Origin: Mesorhizobium sangaii
GTDB lineage: Bacteria > Pseudomonadota > Alphaproteobacteria > Rhizobiales > Rhizobiaceae
Assembly (NCBI RefSeq): GCF_014207355.1
Contig: NZ_JACHEF010000006.1
Location: forward strand, 310,001-374,000
DNA: 64,000 bases
Direction: 5' to 3'
This document shows, piece by piece, positions 27,065 to 36,681 of the stretch (position 1 is its first letter; every line of letters starts with the position of its first letter). Position numbers and translations under genes: made by a program. The notes under the pieces were generated by a model. That model was not told the DNA's origin and searched no databases. It saw only the letters and a program-made list of their open reading frames with translations.

Positions 27065-27513
27065 GATACTCTGCCCTCAGAGCCGTTTTTGGTTCCCTGC
27101 CGGCTCATCATATATTCAACTGCCGGGATGCATTGTGGTTCCCTTCACATGAAGGAGAGCGCGTGCATCTGGCATCGAAACCCGGGCACCACCCATGTGG
27201 CTAAAATCCTTGCCCAAATACTTAGGTGGTGATGGTCAGATGAGACCGTCAAGGGGCAGATATTGATTTCATGAACTTAACTGCAAGACAGTGCATGTGA
27301 TACGGCCTGATGCTGCGACAACTGCGGCCCGACGCGAGGTCCGCGAAGCCGGTTGATCCGGCCCCCTCGACAGCGGATGAGCCCCTAAAGCTCGAGTGCC
27401 ATTGAAGATTCGGATCGATGATCGATCACCGAGCCAGGCCTCCGGTATTACCAATCCTTAACTGGACGCTCATTGCACCTGCAGGCACTGTTGGCCTACA
27501 CGGTCGGGAGACC
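27065..27513. other. Gene-free divergent control region
   Basis: About 450 bases between the prkA operon and the divergent hydrolase gene. No gene seen. It contains the candidate EcfG promoter for prkA at 27118-27142. The part nearer the hydrolase gene shows no clear element. Confidence 0.6.
27118..27142 (-). promoter_or_regulatory. Candidate EcfG (general stress sigma) promoter for prkA
   Basis: On the minus strand the sequence reads GGAAC, a 16-base spacer, then AGTT. The alphaproteobacterial EcfG/RpoE2 consensus is GGAAC-N16/17-CGTT, so one base of the -10 differs. Distance to the prkA start (about 55-80 bases) and the stress role of the operon both fit. Confidence 0.5.
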
Positions 27514-28314
27514 ATGATGATCGATCGACGAAGCCTCATTCTGGCCTCCGTGGCGGCGATGCTGCCATTGGGAGCATCGGCCGCGCGACAACCCGCGCCA
27601 AGAACCTTCGATTACGGGCCGGCCAAGCTCGACATCTATGCGCCTGACGGTGCGAGCGGCCTGCCGGTCGTCTTTTTCGTCCACGGCGGCACCTGGCAGT
27701 TCGGCAAACGCAGCCAGGTCAACGCCAAGCCGGCCTTCCTGCTCGCCAATGGGTTCTGCTTCGTCTCCATCGACTATCGCATGTTGCCCGAGGCCGACGT
27801 CGCCAGCCAGGCCGGCGACGTCGAAAAGGCCTATGCCTATGTGCGCGCCAACATCGCGCAGCATGGCGGCGATCCCGAGCGCATTGTCGGCATGGGCCAC
27901 TCGGCCGGCTGCCATCTGATCGCCTTGACGGGCATGCGCGGTGGCCTGCCTGGCGTCGCGGCACTCATCCTCGACGATACCAGGGCCTATGATCTTGCCG
28001 CGCTTTCCAGCAATGGCGGCATGGTCCGGGCCTATGCCCGCGTCTTTTCCGACCCCTCGCAATGGGCCGCGCTGTCGCCCGCCAGCTATGTCGACGGCCG
28101 CAAGCATCCGCCGACCTTCATCGCCTATTCGCGCGCCGCGGACCGTGGCGAGGCCTCGAAGGCCTTTGCCGGGCGCCTGCGTGCCACCGGCACCAAGGTC
28201 ACTGTGTTCGACGGCAGCGCCTATACGCATATGTCGATCAATCGAGATTTCGGCGAGGACGGCGACGCGCTGACGGCAGCGGCGCTGGCGTTCCTGAAAT
28301 CGTCCGTCAGCTGA
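27514..28314 (+). CDS. Secreted alpha/beta hydrolase (BD-FAE/kynurenine formamidase-like)
   Basis: A 266-residue serine hydrolase. The N-terminus (RRSLILASVAAMLPLGASA) looks like a signal peptide with a twin-arginine pair, so it is probably periplasmic. Oxyanion-hole motif HGGTWQFG and nucleophile elbow GHSAG are present; the likely acid and histidine lie near the end (around YTHMSIN). The HGG and GHSAG arrangement fits the small esterase/formamidase group. Substrate unknown. Start at ATG 27514 with GGGAG before it; the ATG one codon later is equally possible. Confidence 0.82.
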   Translation: MMIDRRSLILASVAAMLPLGASAARQPAPRTFDYGPAKLDIYAPDGASGLPVVFFVHGGTWQFGKRSQVNAKPAFLLANGFCFVSIDYRMLPEADVASQAGDVEKAYAYVRANIAQHGGDPERIVGMGHSAGCHLIALTGMRGGLPGVAALILDDTRAYDLAALSSNGGMVRAYARVFSDPSQWAALSPASYVDGRKHPPTFIAYSRAADRGEASKAFAGRLRATGTKVTVFDGSAYTHMSINRDFGEDGDALTAAALAFLKSSVS

Positions 28315-28434
28315 CCCCGACGCGGCACAGGCATCTGAGGGACTGGATCAGATCAAAAGCGCCGGCGGGATATTGCCGCGTGGGCGTTTGCCGGTGCAAC
28401 TGCTCTCTTCGATCGTCAAGCGGGAGAGAATTCC

Positions 28435-29988
28435 ATGAACGGCGCCGATGTCCTGTGTGACGTGCTTCTGGCCAATGACGTGACGGTCTGCTTCGCCAAT
28501 CCCGGCACATCCGAAATGCATTTCGTCGCAGCGCTTGACCGGAAACCGCAGATGCGTTGCGTGCTCGGCCTGTTCGAGGGCGTCGTGACCGGTGCCGCCG
28601 ACGGCTATGCGCGGATGACCGATCGGCCGGCCGCGACGCTGCTGCATACCGGCCCCGGTTTGGCCAACGGCCTGGCCAACATGCACAATGCCCGGCGCGC
28701 CTTGAGCCCGATGATCAACATTGTCGGCGACCATGCAGCCTATCATTTGCCGCTAGATGCCCCGCTGACCAGCGATATCGAGAGCCTTGCCAAGCCGATG
28801 TCGAACTGGGTGCGCCGCATCGCTGGCCCTGACGATGTTGCGCCGGCGACCGAGGCGGCCTTCCGCGCCTCGCTGACGCCTCCCGGCGTGACCACCCTGA
28901 TCCTGCCGGCGGATGCCGCCTGGGGCGAAGTCGGCGCCGCCTCAATCGGCAAGGTGAAACTGGCGCCGCCGCCGGCCGTCGACATGGACGCCGTGCGCAC
29001 GGTCGCGGCAGCCATCCGTGCCGCTCCGGGTCGGGCGGGCATCATCGTTCGCGGACAGGTCGCGCGAGCCGATGCGCTTGCCGTCGCCGGGCAGATTTCG
29101 ACGGGCAGCGATGTCCGTCTGTTCAGCGAAGTGCTGATCGCCCGGATGCAACGCGGGCGCGGTCGCGTGGCGCCGACGCGCATCCCCTATCCGATCGATG
29201 CGGCGACCGCACTGCTTAGGGATATCGACGTTCTGGTGCTGGTCGGCGCGCGCGAGCCGGTTGCCTTCTTCGCCTATCCGGGAAAGCCGGGGCGGCTTGT
29301 TCGGGAAGGCTGCCAGGTGCTGACGCTGGCCGCGCATGGCGAGGATCTCAGTGCGGCTCTGGAAGCGCTCCGCGACGAACTCGGTATCAAGCCGTCGCAG
29401 CCGACGGCGTTTGCAACCGCCTTTCCCGACGCGGCGACGCCGAGCGGCCAGCTCACGGAGGATGCGATCGCGCTGTCTGTGGCGCACAAGCTGCCGGCCG
29501 ATGCGATCGTCTGCGACGAGGCGGTCACCTCGGCACGGCGTTTCTTCGCCCTGTCGGCCTTTGCCGCGCCGCACGATTACATGATGACCACCGGCGGATC
29601 GATCGGTGGGGGCATTCCGCTGGCAACGGGGGCGGCGATCGCCTGTCCGGGCCGCAAGGTGATCAATCTGGAGGCCGACGGCAGCGGCATGTACACGGTG
29701 CAGGGGCTGTGGACGCAGGCCAGGGAGAATCTAGACGTGGTGACGATCGTCTTTTCCAACCGGACCTATGCGATCCTGCATGGCGAGATGCGCAATGTCG
29801 GCGTCGGCGCGATCGGCGAGAACGCCAGGCGGATGCTTGATCTCGACCAGCCGTCGCTGGACTGGGTCTGCCTGGCCAAGGGCATGGGCGTGGAGGCAGC
29901 CCGCGCCGATACCTGCGAGCGGTTCGACGCCCTGCTGGAGAGCGCCTTGTCGCGACGCGGTCCGTTCCTCATCGAAGCGGTGCTTTGA
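28435..29988 (+). CDS. Thiamine-diphosphate enzyme, acetolactate synthase large-subunit-like
   Basis: A 517-residue ThDP-dependent enzyme with the three usual domains. Glu48 in LFEGVVTGAADGYARM is the cofactor-activating glutamate, and the C-terminal ThDP/Mg site is LEADGSGMYTVQ (normally GDGS...N). It starts with NGADVLCDVLLANDVTVCF, as in the benzoylformate decarboxylase/acetolactate-synthase-like group often annotated as acetolactate synthase. No small subunit lies nearby, so branched-chain synthesis is unlikely; a 2-oxoacid decarboxylase role is as plausible. Clear ribosome site (GCGGGAGAG). Confidence 0.83.
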   Translation: MNGADVLCDVLLANDVTVCFANPGTSEMHFVAALDRKPQMRCVLGLFEGVVTGAADGYARMTDRPAATLLHTGPGLANGLANMHNARRALSPMINIVGDHAAYHLPLDAPLTSDIESLAKPMSNWVRRIAGPDDVAPATEAAFRASLTPPGVTTLILPADAAWGEVGAASIGKVKLAPPPAVDMDAVRTVAAAIRAAPGRAGIIVRGQVARADALAVAGQISTGSDVRLFSEVLIARMQRGRGRVAPTRIPYPIDAATALLRDIDVLVLVGAREPVAFFAYPGKPGRLVREGCQVLTLAAHGEDLSAALEALRDELGIKPSQPTAFATAFPDAATPSGQLTEDAIALSVAHKLPADAIVCDEAVTSARRFFALSAFAAPHDYMMTTGGSIGGGIPLATGAAIACPGRKVINLEADGSGMYTVQGLWTQARENLDVVTIVFSNRTYAILHGEMRNVGVGAIGENARRMLDLDQPSLDWVCLAKGMGVEAARADTCERFDALLESALSRRGPFLIEAVL

Positions 29989-30010
29989 GCACGGCGAAGG
30001 CGGAACAAAC

Positions 30011-30313
30011 CTACCAGCGGGTCTTTTCGCCGGGAGCCGCCGGTTCGATCGCCAGCGCATGCACGCCGGCCTTCAGTTCGTCGGCAAGCAATTCGTTGAC
30101 GGCGCGGTGGCGGTCGATGCGGCTCATGCCGGCAAAGGCCGAAGAGACGACGCGGACGCGAAAATGCGTCTCGCCGGTGCCGTCATAGGCGCCGTGATGG
30201 TCGGAGCCATGATGGTGATGGCCGGCATGGAGATGGCTTTCGTTGATGATGACCAGCCGGTCCGGCGAAAACGCCTTGTTGAGCTTGTCTTCCATGGTTG
30301 CCTGTATGGACAT
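30011..30313 (-). CDS. BolA-family protein
   Basis: A 100-residue cytoplasmic protein with the BolA fold signature: an N-terminal helix (MEDKLNKAFSPDRL), the ESHLHAGH strand, ETHFRVRVVSSAFAG, then IDRHRAVNELLADEL and HALAIEP. BolA proteins bind monothiol glutaredoxins and Fe-S clusters and influence iron regulation and envelope shape. The loop has an extended histidine run (HLHAGHHHHGSDHHG). It is convergent with the ThDP enzyme gene and divergent from the J-domain gene. Confidence 0.9.
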   Translation of the reverse strand: MSIQATMEDKLNKAFSPDRLVIINESHLHAGHHHHGSDHHGAYDGTGETHFRVRVVSSAFAGMSRIDRHRAVNELLADELKAGVHALAIEPAAPGEKTRW

Positions 30314-30493
30314 CGCCGTCTCCCTTCACCACATATGGCTGGCGCAGCAGCCGGCAAAACCAAAATCGGTCTCGCAAAAGCCGCTGCCGTGCAACAAAAT
30401 CCGCCATTCGCCTGCTTTATGCCGCGATTCAGCGGTTAGGGCGATCATCGCGAAAATGTCAATTCTTGTTTCGCATTTGCGAACGCCCCATAA

Positions 30494-31123
30494 ATGGGTG
30501 AGATGAAGCCGTATCCCAAATATTTCGAGAAGATTCGCATCCGCCCGGAGAAGGATGCGGAGCTGAAGTCGCATTCGCCGATCTGCCAGTGGGACGGCTG
30601 CAAGGAAGCGGGCACCCATCGTGCGCCGGTCGGGCGCATGAAGGAGGGCGAGTATTTCCGCTTCTGCTTCGACCATGTGCGCGAGTACAACAAGGGCTTC
30701 AACTACTTTTCCGGCGTGCCGGACACCGAGGTCGCGCGCTTCCAGAAGGAAGCCATGACTGGGCACCGGCCGACCTGGAAGATGGGCGTCAACGGCGCCT
30801 CGACGCGTTCGTCGCCGGATGTAGCCCAGATGCGCTCGGGCCGCGCCGGCTACTATAATCGCATGCGCGACCCATTCGACCTGTTCAAGGGGCCAAAGGA
30901 TCCGCGCGAGGCGCGCGAGCGCAAGGCCAAGCCGCTTGAGGCCAAGGCGCTGGAAACGCTTGGCCTTGATACAAAGGCGACTGGCAAGGAGATCAAGGCG
31001 CGCTATAAGGAACTGGTGAAGCGTCATCATCCGGATGCGAATGGTGGCGACCGAGGTTCGGAAGACCGGTTCCGCGATGTGCTGCAGGCTTATCGCGTGC
31101 TCAAACAGGCGGGCCTGTGCTGA
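30494..31123 (+). CDS. C-terminal J-domain co-chaperone
   Basis: A 209-residue protein. The last ~65 residues form a J domain with the Hsp70-activating HPD motif in KRHHPDANGG, preceded by ALETLGLDTKATGKEIKARYKELV. The N-terminal part (KPYPKYFEKIRIRPEKD, with CQWDGCKEAGTHRAPVGR and FCFDHVREYNKGFNYF) carries cysteines and is typical of a rhizobial DnaJ-like group located next to cobS. It should act with DnaK on unknown clients. A start at codon 4 (MKPYPK) is also possible. Confidence 0.88.
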   Translation: MGEMKPYPKYFEKIRIRPEKDAELKSHSPICQWDGCKEAGTHRAPVGRMKEGEYFRFCFDHVREYNKGFNYFSGVPDTEVARFQKEAMTGHRPTWKMGVNGASTRSSPDVAQMRSGRAGYYNRMRDPFDLFKGPKDPREARERKAKPLEAKALETLGLDTKATGKEIKARYKELVKRHHPDANGGDRGSEDRFRDVLQAYRVLKQAGLC

Positions 31124-31144
31124 GCGACCATACGGTTCGTGTCG

Positions 31145-31171
31145 TTTTCCAACTTTCATAAGGTTGGAAAA
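31145..31171. other. Perfect 9-bp stem hairpin between J-domain gene and cobS
   Basis: TTTTCCAAC, a 9-base loop, GTTGGAAAA. It begins 22 bases after the J-domain gene stop and lies about 75 bases before cobS. It could reduce read-through into cobS, but no T-run follows on the plus strand. Confidence 0.55.
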
Positions 31172-31246
31172 GGCTCTAAGACCGCCCCCGGACAAAATCG
31201 ATTGCCGGCGAAATCAGGCTTTTCGCCCGTGGAGACGTTGAGAGAT

Positions 31247-32233
31247 ATGAACAAGGTCGATCGCGACATCGCCAACCTGCCCGACACGACGGTGTCGGTG
31301 AAGGAGAAATTCGGGTTCGAGTCCAAGATGGTGGTGCCGGCCTATTCGGTGACCAGCGAGCATGTACCCGACATCGATCCGGACTATCTGTTCGACAAGA
31401 ACACGACGATGGCGATCCTTGCAGGCTTTGCCTACAACCGCCGCGTCATGGTGTCGGGCTATCACGGCACCGGCAAGTCGACCCATATCGAACAGGTCGC
31501 CGCCCGCCTCAACTGGCCATGCGTTCGCGTCAACCTCGACAGCCATGTCAGCCGTATCGATCTCGTCGGCAAGGACGCGATCGTCGTCAAGGACGGGCTC
31601 CAGATCACCGAATTCCGCGACGGCATCCTGCCCTGGGCCTACCAGCACAATGTCGCGCTCTGCTTCGACGAGTATGACGCCGGCCGTCCGGACGTGATGT
31701 TCGTCATCCAGCGCGTGCTGGAATCGTCGGGCCGGCTGACGCTGCTCGACCAGAGCCGGGTCATTCGTCCGCATCCGGCCTTCCGGCTGTTCTCGACCGC
31801 CAACACGGTGGGCCTCGGCGACACCACCGGCCTCTATCACGGCACCCAGCAGATCAACCAGGCGCAGATGGACCGCTGGTCGATCGTCACCACGCTGAAC
31901 TATCTGCCGCACGACAATGAAGTGAACATCGTGCTGGCCAAGGCCAAGCACTATCGCGACGGCAAGGGCAAGGACATCGTCAACAAGATGGTGCGCGTCG
32001 CCGACATGACGCGCTCGGCCTTCATCAATGGCGATCTGTCGACCGTGATGAGCCCGCGTACGGTGATCACCTGGGCCGAGAACGCCGAGATCTTCGGCAA
32101 TATCGGCATGGCGTTCCGGCTGACCTTCCTCAACAAGTGCGACGAGCTGGAGCGTTCGGTGGTTGCCGAATTTTACCAGCGCGCCTTTGGCGAGGATTTG
32201 CCGGAAAGCGCCGCCAATGTGGTGCTGGGGTGA
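31247..32233 (+). CDS. cobS: Cobaltochelatase subunit CobS
   Basis: A 328-residue AAA+ ATPase with Walker [10 protein letters not shown] (71-79), Walker B-like [10 protein letters not shown], and the conserved [18 protein letters not shown] region (written here as [10 protein letters not shown]). It starts [22 protein letters not shown], the CobS N-terminus. With CobT and CobN it inserts cobalt into hydrogenobyrinic acid a,c-diamide in aerobic cobalamin synthesis. cobT follows after one small interposed gene. Confidence 0.95.
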   Translation: MNKVDRDIANLPDTTVSVKEKFGFESKMVVPAYSVTSEHVPDIDPDYLFDKNTTMAILAGFAYNRRVMVSGYHGTGKSTHIEQVAARLNWPCVRVNLDSHVSRIDLVGKDAIVVKDGLQITEFRDGILPWAYQHNVALCFDEYDAGRPDVMFVIQRVLESSGRLTLLDQSRVIRPHPAFRLFSTANTVGLGDTTGLYHGTQQINQAQMDRWSIVTTLNYLPHDNEVNIVLAKAKHYRDGKGKDIVNKMVRVADMTRSAFINGDLSTVMSPRTVITWAENAEIFGNIGMAFRLTFLNKCDELERSVVAEFYQRAFGEDLPESAANVVLG

Positions 32234-32242
32234 AACCACCTT

Positions 32243-32698
32243 ATGGGAACAGCCCGCCGGACGTTCCTGTGGAGTTTTTCAATCCTGAGTTTTGGTATCT
32301 GTCAGGCAGCCATGGCCCAGAACGAACCATTCAAACCTGGGCAGATTTGGACTTACCATGGAGCGACACCGGCATCGTCGCGGGTGATCATAGGCGTGGT
32401 CGATAATTTGGAGGGCGAAAGCCAGCCGATCGTTTCGATTTCAGTCACTGATGCGCCGATACCCAATGATGGAAAGCAGCTACAAACCGTTCCTCACCTC
32501 CCTATGGCCGCCAACGTCCTGAAAGAGAGTGTGGTTGAACTTGAGGGGACTGGTCCAATTCCTGCTGGCTTTGATCATGGATACAGTCTGTGGAGACAGG
32601 CGTATGACGGCGGAAAGGGCGGCTACTTTACAATCTCGGTGGAAGAGATTGTCGGCATCCTACGCACCCAGCTTGGTCAACAGCCAGCGGTGAAATAG
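32243..32698 (+). CDS. Small secreted protein of unknown function between cobS and cobT
   Basis: A 151-residue protein with an N-terminal signal peptide (basic start, hydrophobic core, probable cleavage after QAAMA). The mature part starts EPFKPGQIWTYHGA, which resembles the beginning of small secreted proteins of unknown function, and ends VEEIVGILRTQLGQ. I recognise no named family. Base composition is visibly less GC-rich than cobS and cobT on either side. It begins nine bases after cobS and ends ten before cobT, so it is in the transcript. No strong ribosome binding site is seen. Confidence 0.7.
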   Translation: MGTARRTFLWSFSILSFGICQAAMAQNEPFKPGQIWTYHGATPASSRVIIGVVDNLEGESQPIVSISVTDAPIPNDGKQLQTVPHLPMAANVLKESVVELEGTGPIPAGFDHGYSLWRQAYDGGKGGYFTISVEEIVGILRTQLGQQPAVK

Positions 32699-32708
32699 AG
32701 AATAGATA

Positions 32709-34607
32709 ATGGCGGGTCCGGGCGACAATACGCGCAACAAGTCGAAGACGGGGTCTGAAGCCGACAGCTTCAAGCGCGCCGTCACCGTCTGCATGCGTGC
32801 CATCGCCGGTGATAAGGAGCTCGAAGTCGGCTTCGCCAAGGACCGGCCGGCACTTGCCGGCAGCCGCGCCCGGCTGCCCGAACTGCCGAAGAAGGCGTCC
32901 AAGGCCGACATCGCCATCACTCGAGGCCTTGGCGATTCCATGGCGCTGAAGCGCGCCTGCCATGACGTGCGGATCCACACCAAGCTGGCGCCCGAAGGCA
33001 AGCAGGCCCGCGCCGTCTACGACGCGGTCGAGCAGGCCCGTGTCGAGGCGATCGGCAGCCGCGCCATGCAAGGCGTCGCCGACAATATCGGCTCGATGCT
33101 CGAGGACAAATACGCCAAGGCTAACCTCGTCGATGTCAAGGACAAGGCCGACGCGCCGATCGAGGAAGCACTGGCGCTGATGGTGCGCGAGAAGCTGACC
33201 GGCCGTCCGATCCCGAAGAGCGGCGAGCGCCTGGTCGAGCTGTGGCGGCCCTGGGTCGAGGAAAAGGCCAGCGCCGATCTCGACGGTCTCTCGGCCAAGC
33301 TCGACGACCAGCAGGCCTTCGCCCGCGTCGTGCGCGAGATGCTCGCCTCCATGGAAATGGCGGAGGAACTCGGCGACGACCAGGAGACCGAAGACTCCGA
33401 GGACAATGACGACAACCAGCCGCAAGGCGAGGAGCAGAGCGAAGAGGGCGGTGAAGAGGATTCCGGCTCCGAGCAGTCGCAGTCCGAGGATGCCGAGGCG
33501 TCCGCCGACGACGAGCAGTCGGCTGAGACGGAAGCCTCCGACGCCACCGCCGACGACCTGTCCGACGATGACGATGCGGATGCCGAAACGCCCGGCGAGG
33601 CGCGCCGGAACGACAATCCCTTCACCAATCTGCCGAAGGAAATCGACTACAAGGTCTTCACCACGGCCTTCGACGAGACGGTCGGTGCTGAGGAGCTTTG
33701 CGAAGAGGAAGAACTCGACCGGCTGCGAGCCTTCCTGGACAAGCAGCTTGCCAATCTGTCCGGCGTCGTCGGGCGGCTGGCCAACCGGCTGCAGCGGCGG
33801 CTGATGGCGCAGCAGAACCGGTCGTGGGATTTCGACCTGGAAGAAGGCTACCTCGACCCGGCGCGCTTGGTGCGCGTCGTCATCGACCCGATGCAGCCTT
33901 TGTCCTTCAAGCAGGAACGCGACACCAAATTCCGGGACACGGTGGTGACGCTGGTGCTCGACAATTCCGGCTCGATGCGCGGCCGGCCGATCACGGTCGC
34001 CGCCACCTGCGCCGACATCCTGGCGCGCACGCTGGAACGCTGCGGCGTCTCAGTCGAGATCCTTGGTTTCACCACCCGGGCCTGGAAAGGCGGCCAGGCG
34101 CGCGAGAAATGGCTGAAGGACGGCAAGCCGCCGAACCCCGGCCGGCTCAACGATTTGCGCCACATCATCTACAAATCCGCCGATCATCCGTGGCGGCGGG
34201 CACGGCGCAATCTCGGCCTGATGATGCGCGAGGGCCTGCTCAAGGAAAACATCGACGGCGAGGCGCTGCTGTGGGCGCACAACCGGCTGATCGCGCGGCC
34301 TGAACAGCGCAAGATCCTGATGATGATCTCGGACGGCGCGCCGGTCGACGATTCGACGCTGTCGGTCAATCCGGGCAATTATCTCGAGCGCCATCTGCGC
34401 GCCGTCATCGAACTGATCGAGACGCGCTCGCCTGTGGAGTTGCTGGCCATCGGCATCGGCCATGACGTCACCCGCTATTACAGGCGCGCCGTCACCATCG
34501 TCGACGCCGAGGAACTGGCCGGCGCCATGACCGAGCAACTGGCCTCGCTGTTCGCCGAGGAAAGCGCGCGCGACACGCGGCGCGGCGGCATGCGGCGCGC
34601 CGGATGA
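32709..34607 (+). CDS. cobT: Cobaltochelatase subunit CobT
   Basis: A 632-residue protein with the CobT layout: N-terminal domain beginning [12 protein letters not shown], a long central run of Asp/Glu/Ser (roughly 215-300, for example [12 protein letters not shown]), and a C-terminal von Willebrand A domain with the metal site [11 protein letters not shown] and downstream [13 protein letters not shown]. It forms the chaperone-like ATPase complex with CobS that drives CobN. Its TGA overlaps the start of the next gene (ATGA). Confidence 0.95.
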   Translation: MAGPGDNTRNKSKTGSEADSFKRAVTVCMRAIAGDKELEVGFAKDRPALAGSRARLPELPKKASKADIAITRGLGDSMALKRACHDVRIHTKLAPEGKQARAVYDAVEQARVEAIGSRAMQGVADNIGSMLEDKYAKANLVDVKDKADAPIEEALALMVREKLTGRPIPKSGERLVELWRPWVEEKASADLDGLSAKLDDQQAFARVVREMLASMEMAEELGDDQETEDSEDNDDNQPQGEEQSEEGGEEDSGSEQSQSEDAEASADDEQSAETEASDATADDLSDDDDADAETPGEARRNDNPFTNLPKEIDYKVFTTAFDETVGAEELCEEEELDRLRAFLDKQLANLSGVVGRLANRLQRRLMAQQNRSWDFDLEEGYLDPARLVRVVIDPMQPLSFKQERDTKFRDTVVTLVLDNSGSMRGRPITVAATCADILARTLERCGVSVEILGFTTRAWKGGQAREKWLKDGKPPNPGRLNDLRHIIYKSADHPWRRARRNLGLMMREGLLKENIDGEALLWAHNRLIARPEQRKILMMISDGAPVDDSTLSVNPGNYLERHLRAVIELIETRSPVELLAIGIGHDVTRYYRRAVTIVDAEELAGAMTEQLASLFAEESARDTRRGGMRRAG

Positions 34608-35632
34608 TCTTTTCGCGCGGCGGCTTCCAGCAGACGCTTTTCGCCGCCATCGCCCTATTTGCCGGCGCGGCTCCAGTGCTGGCCGGTTCGCCCGACTCGA
34701 CCTCGGTTGAATCGGTCGAAATCTCGGCCCGCCCGATCACCGAATTCCAAATCGGCCGCGCTGACGAACAGTTCGGCCAATTCGAATTCGTCGGCGGCCT
34801 GGAAATGACCTCGCCGACACGCGATTTCGGGGCACTGTCGGCCTTCCGCTTTCTCAAAGGCGGCAGCGATTTCATTGGCGTTTCAGACACCGGCTTCTGG
34901 TTCTTCGGAACGGTGGTCCGCGACGCCGACAAGCGGCCGTCCGGTATCCAGAATTTCCGCATCCAGCAGATGGTCGACGAAGCGGGGCGGGCGATCGACG
35001 AGAAGTGGGAGGTCGACGCCGAAGGCCTCGCCGTCAAGGACGGCATCGCCACTGTCGGCTTCGAGCGCAGCCATCATGTTGCCCAGTTCAAGATCGATCC
35101 CAACGATATGAAGGCGCCGTTCAAGCAGCTCGATTTCCTGGTGCCGGCCCGGGAACTGCGCCAGAACCGCGGTTTCGAGACCGTCACCCACGCCAATGCC
35201 AACGGCCAGCATGAGGGCGGGCTGGTCGTCGTCTCTGAAAAGAGCCTCGACAAGGCCGGCAACATCTACGCCGCCATCATCGAAGGGCCGCACAAGGGCG
35301 TGTTTACGGTCAAGCGCAACGGCGACTTCGACATCACCGACGGCGCCTTCCTGCCGGATGGCGACCTGCTGTTGCTGGAGCGCAGCTTCTCGATGGCCCG
35401 CGGCGTCAAGATGCGGCTGCGGCGCATTTATGGCGAAAGCGTCGAGAAGGGCGCCGTCGCCGACGGGCCGGTGCTGCTTGAGGCCGACATGGGCTACCAG
35501 ATCGACAATATGGAAGGGCTCGACGTCTGGACCCGCGACGACGGCGCGCTGATGGTGTCGCTGGTCTCCGACGACAACCACTCGATCCTGCAGCGCAATC
35601 TCTATCTGGAATTCATCCTGCACCAGGATTGA
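34604..35632 (+). CDS. Secreted esterase-like phytase-family protein
   Basis: A 342-residue protein with a signal peptide (about 1-27, ending PVLAG), hence exported. The mature part matches the esterase-like activity of phytase family pattern (PF13449): [29 protein letters not shown], then [10 protein letters not shown] and [14 protein letters not shown], repeats of a beta-propeller. Family members are periplasmic and presumed phosphatases or esterases; substrate unknown. Translation is coupled to cobT through ATGA, a frequent arrangement in Rhizobiales. Confidence 0.83.
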   Translation: MIFSRGGFQQTLFAAIALFAGAAPVLAGSPDSTSVESVEISARPITEFQIGRADEQFGQFEFVGGLEMTSPTRDFGALSAFRFLKGGSDFIGVSDTGFWFFGTVVRDADKRPSGIQNFRIQQMVDEAGRAIDEKWEVDAEGLAVKDGIATVGFERSHHVAQFKIDPNDMKAPFKQLDFLVPARELRQNRGFETVTHANANGQHEGGLVVVSEKSLDKAGNIYAAIIEGPHKGVFTVKRNGDFDITDGAFLPDGDLLLLERSFSMARGVKMRLRRIYGESVEKGAVADGPVLLEADMGYQIDNMEGLDVWTRDDGALMVSLVSDDNHSILQRNLYLEFILHQD

Positions 35633-35761
35633 GCAACTCCTCAACCAGCTGACGCTCGCCTGTGGTTTTCGATGGAGCGGCTGGTCTGCTCCGCATTTGC
35701 CTTGCCAAGTCATTGACATTGAACGGTTTTCCAGCCGTGCGTTCGCGCCCCAAAATACTTT

Positions 35762-35799
35762 AGTCTAGACTTGACAATTGATGACGCCGCCGCAATACT
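35762..35799 (+). promoter_or_regulatory. Promoter and palindrome for the ArsR-type gene
   Basis: A perfect 10-base palindrome AGTCTAGACT (35762-35771) overlaps a -35 box TTGACA (35771-35776). After a 17-base spacer comes AATACT (35794-35799) as -10. The ATG of the regulator is at 35807, so transcription would begin at or one base before the start codon. The palindrome over the -35 is a good place for autorepression. Confidence 0.6.
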
Positions 35800-35806
35800 C
35801 AAGTCA

Positions 35807-36175
35807 ATGCTTAACTATTCCGAGATCGACAGCATCTTGCGGGCTCTGGTCGAGCCCACCCGCCGCCAGATCCTGGAAAGATTGAGCCGCGGACCAGCCA
35901 CCGTCAGCCAGCTGGCGGAGCCGTTCGGCATGACGTTCGCCGCCGTGCTGCAACATCTGCAGGTGCTGGAGGCCTGCGGGCTGATCCGCAGCGAAAAGAT
36001 CGGACGGGTGCGCACCTGCCGGATCGAACCGGGCGGGCTTGCCCCGCTCGCCGACTGGATTGCTGAACGCCGCATACCGGCGGAACGTCAGCTCGACCGA
36101 CTTGGCCAGATCCTGGCCGACACAGATCAATCGCCCCCGAAAGTTCAAGATCAGGAAAAGGACGAACAGACATGA
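35807..36175 (+). CDS. ArsR-family transcriptional regulator
   Basis: A 122-residue winged-helix protein, with RALVEPTRRQILERLSRG at the start and recognition helix region FGMTFAAVLQHLQVLEACGLI, typical of the ArsR group that is paired with SRPBCC genes rather than metal sensors: no metal-binding CxC motif is present. It probably represses its own operon. The ATG at 35807 has no ribosome binding site and sits at the expected transcription start, suggesting a leaderless message. Its stop overlaps the following SRPBCC gene. Confidence 0.88.
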   Translation: MLNYSEIDSILRALVEPTRRQILERLSRGPATVSQLAEPFGMTFAAVLQHLQVLEACGLIRSEKIGRVRTCRIEPGGLAPLADWIAERRIPAERQLDRLGQILADTDQSPPKVQDQEKDEQT

Positions 36176-36657
36176 ACCAGATCGCCCCCGTGAAAGACGA
36201 GCATTCCGTCATCCACTCCACATTCACCATCGAGCGGACCTATCCGCAATCGCCTGCCCAAGTCTTCCATGCCTTCGCCGACAAGGCGACCGTGCGCCGC
36301 TGGCGGATCGATGGCGATGGTTTTGCCATCGCCGAATTCAGCTTCGACTTCCGCGTCGGCGGTGGCGAGGTGTCGCGATTCAGTTATGCCGGCGGTCCGG
36401 AGATCAGGCTCGACGCGCAGTTCCAGGACATCGTTGCCGACCAGCGCATTGTGTTCTCCTACAGGATGGCGGTCGGGCCCCAGCCAATGTCGGCATCGCT
36501 CACCACCGTCGAGCTGACCCCCTCGGGCAATGGCACGCGGCTGACCTATACCGAGCAGGGCGCGTTTTTCGACGGTGTCGATTCCGCGAAAGGGCGGGAA
36601 GAGGGGACACGCGGGCTGTTGGAAGCCCTTGCCGCGGAACTCCAGAAGTCGAGGTAG
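36172..36657 (+). CDS. SRPBCC (AHSA1-like) domain protein
   Basis: A 161-residue START-like protein: HSTFTIERTYPQSPAQVFHAF begins the hydrophobic-ligand barrel (shown here in part), followed by KATVRRWRIDG, and the late GNGTRLTYTEQGAFFDG and KGREEGTRGLLEALA helix. Such proteins bind hydrophobic ligands or act as Hsp90-activator relatives. The ArsR-SRPBCC pairing by ATGA overlap is a common module of unknown physiological role. Confidence 0.87.
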   Translation: MNQIAPVKDEHSVIHSTFTIERTYPQSPAQVFHAFADKATVRRWRIDGDGFAIAEFSFDFRVGGGEVSRFSYAGGPEIRLDAQFQDIVADQRIVFSYRMAVGPQPMSASLTTVELTPSGNGTRLTYTEQGAFFDGVDSAKGREEGTRGLLEALAAELQKSR

Positions 36658-36681
36658 ACCGGACCGCGGCCCGGCTCTCGC

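Noticed and set aside
33360-33610. Repetitive acidic stretch as a possible inserted element
   Set aside because: The long Asp/Glu/Ser-rich segment is a normal part of CobT proteins.
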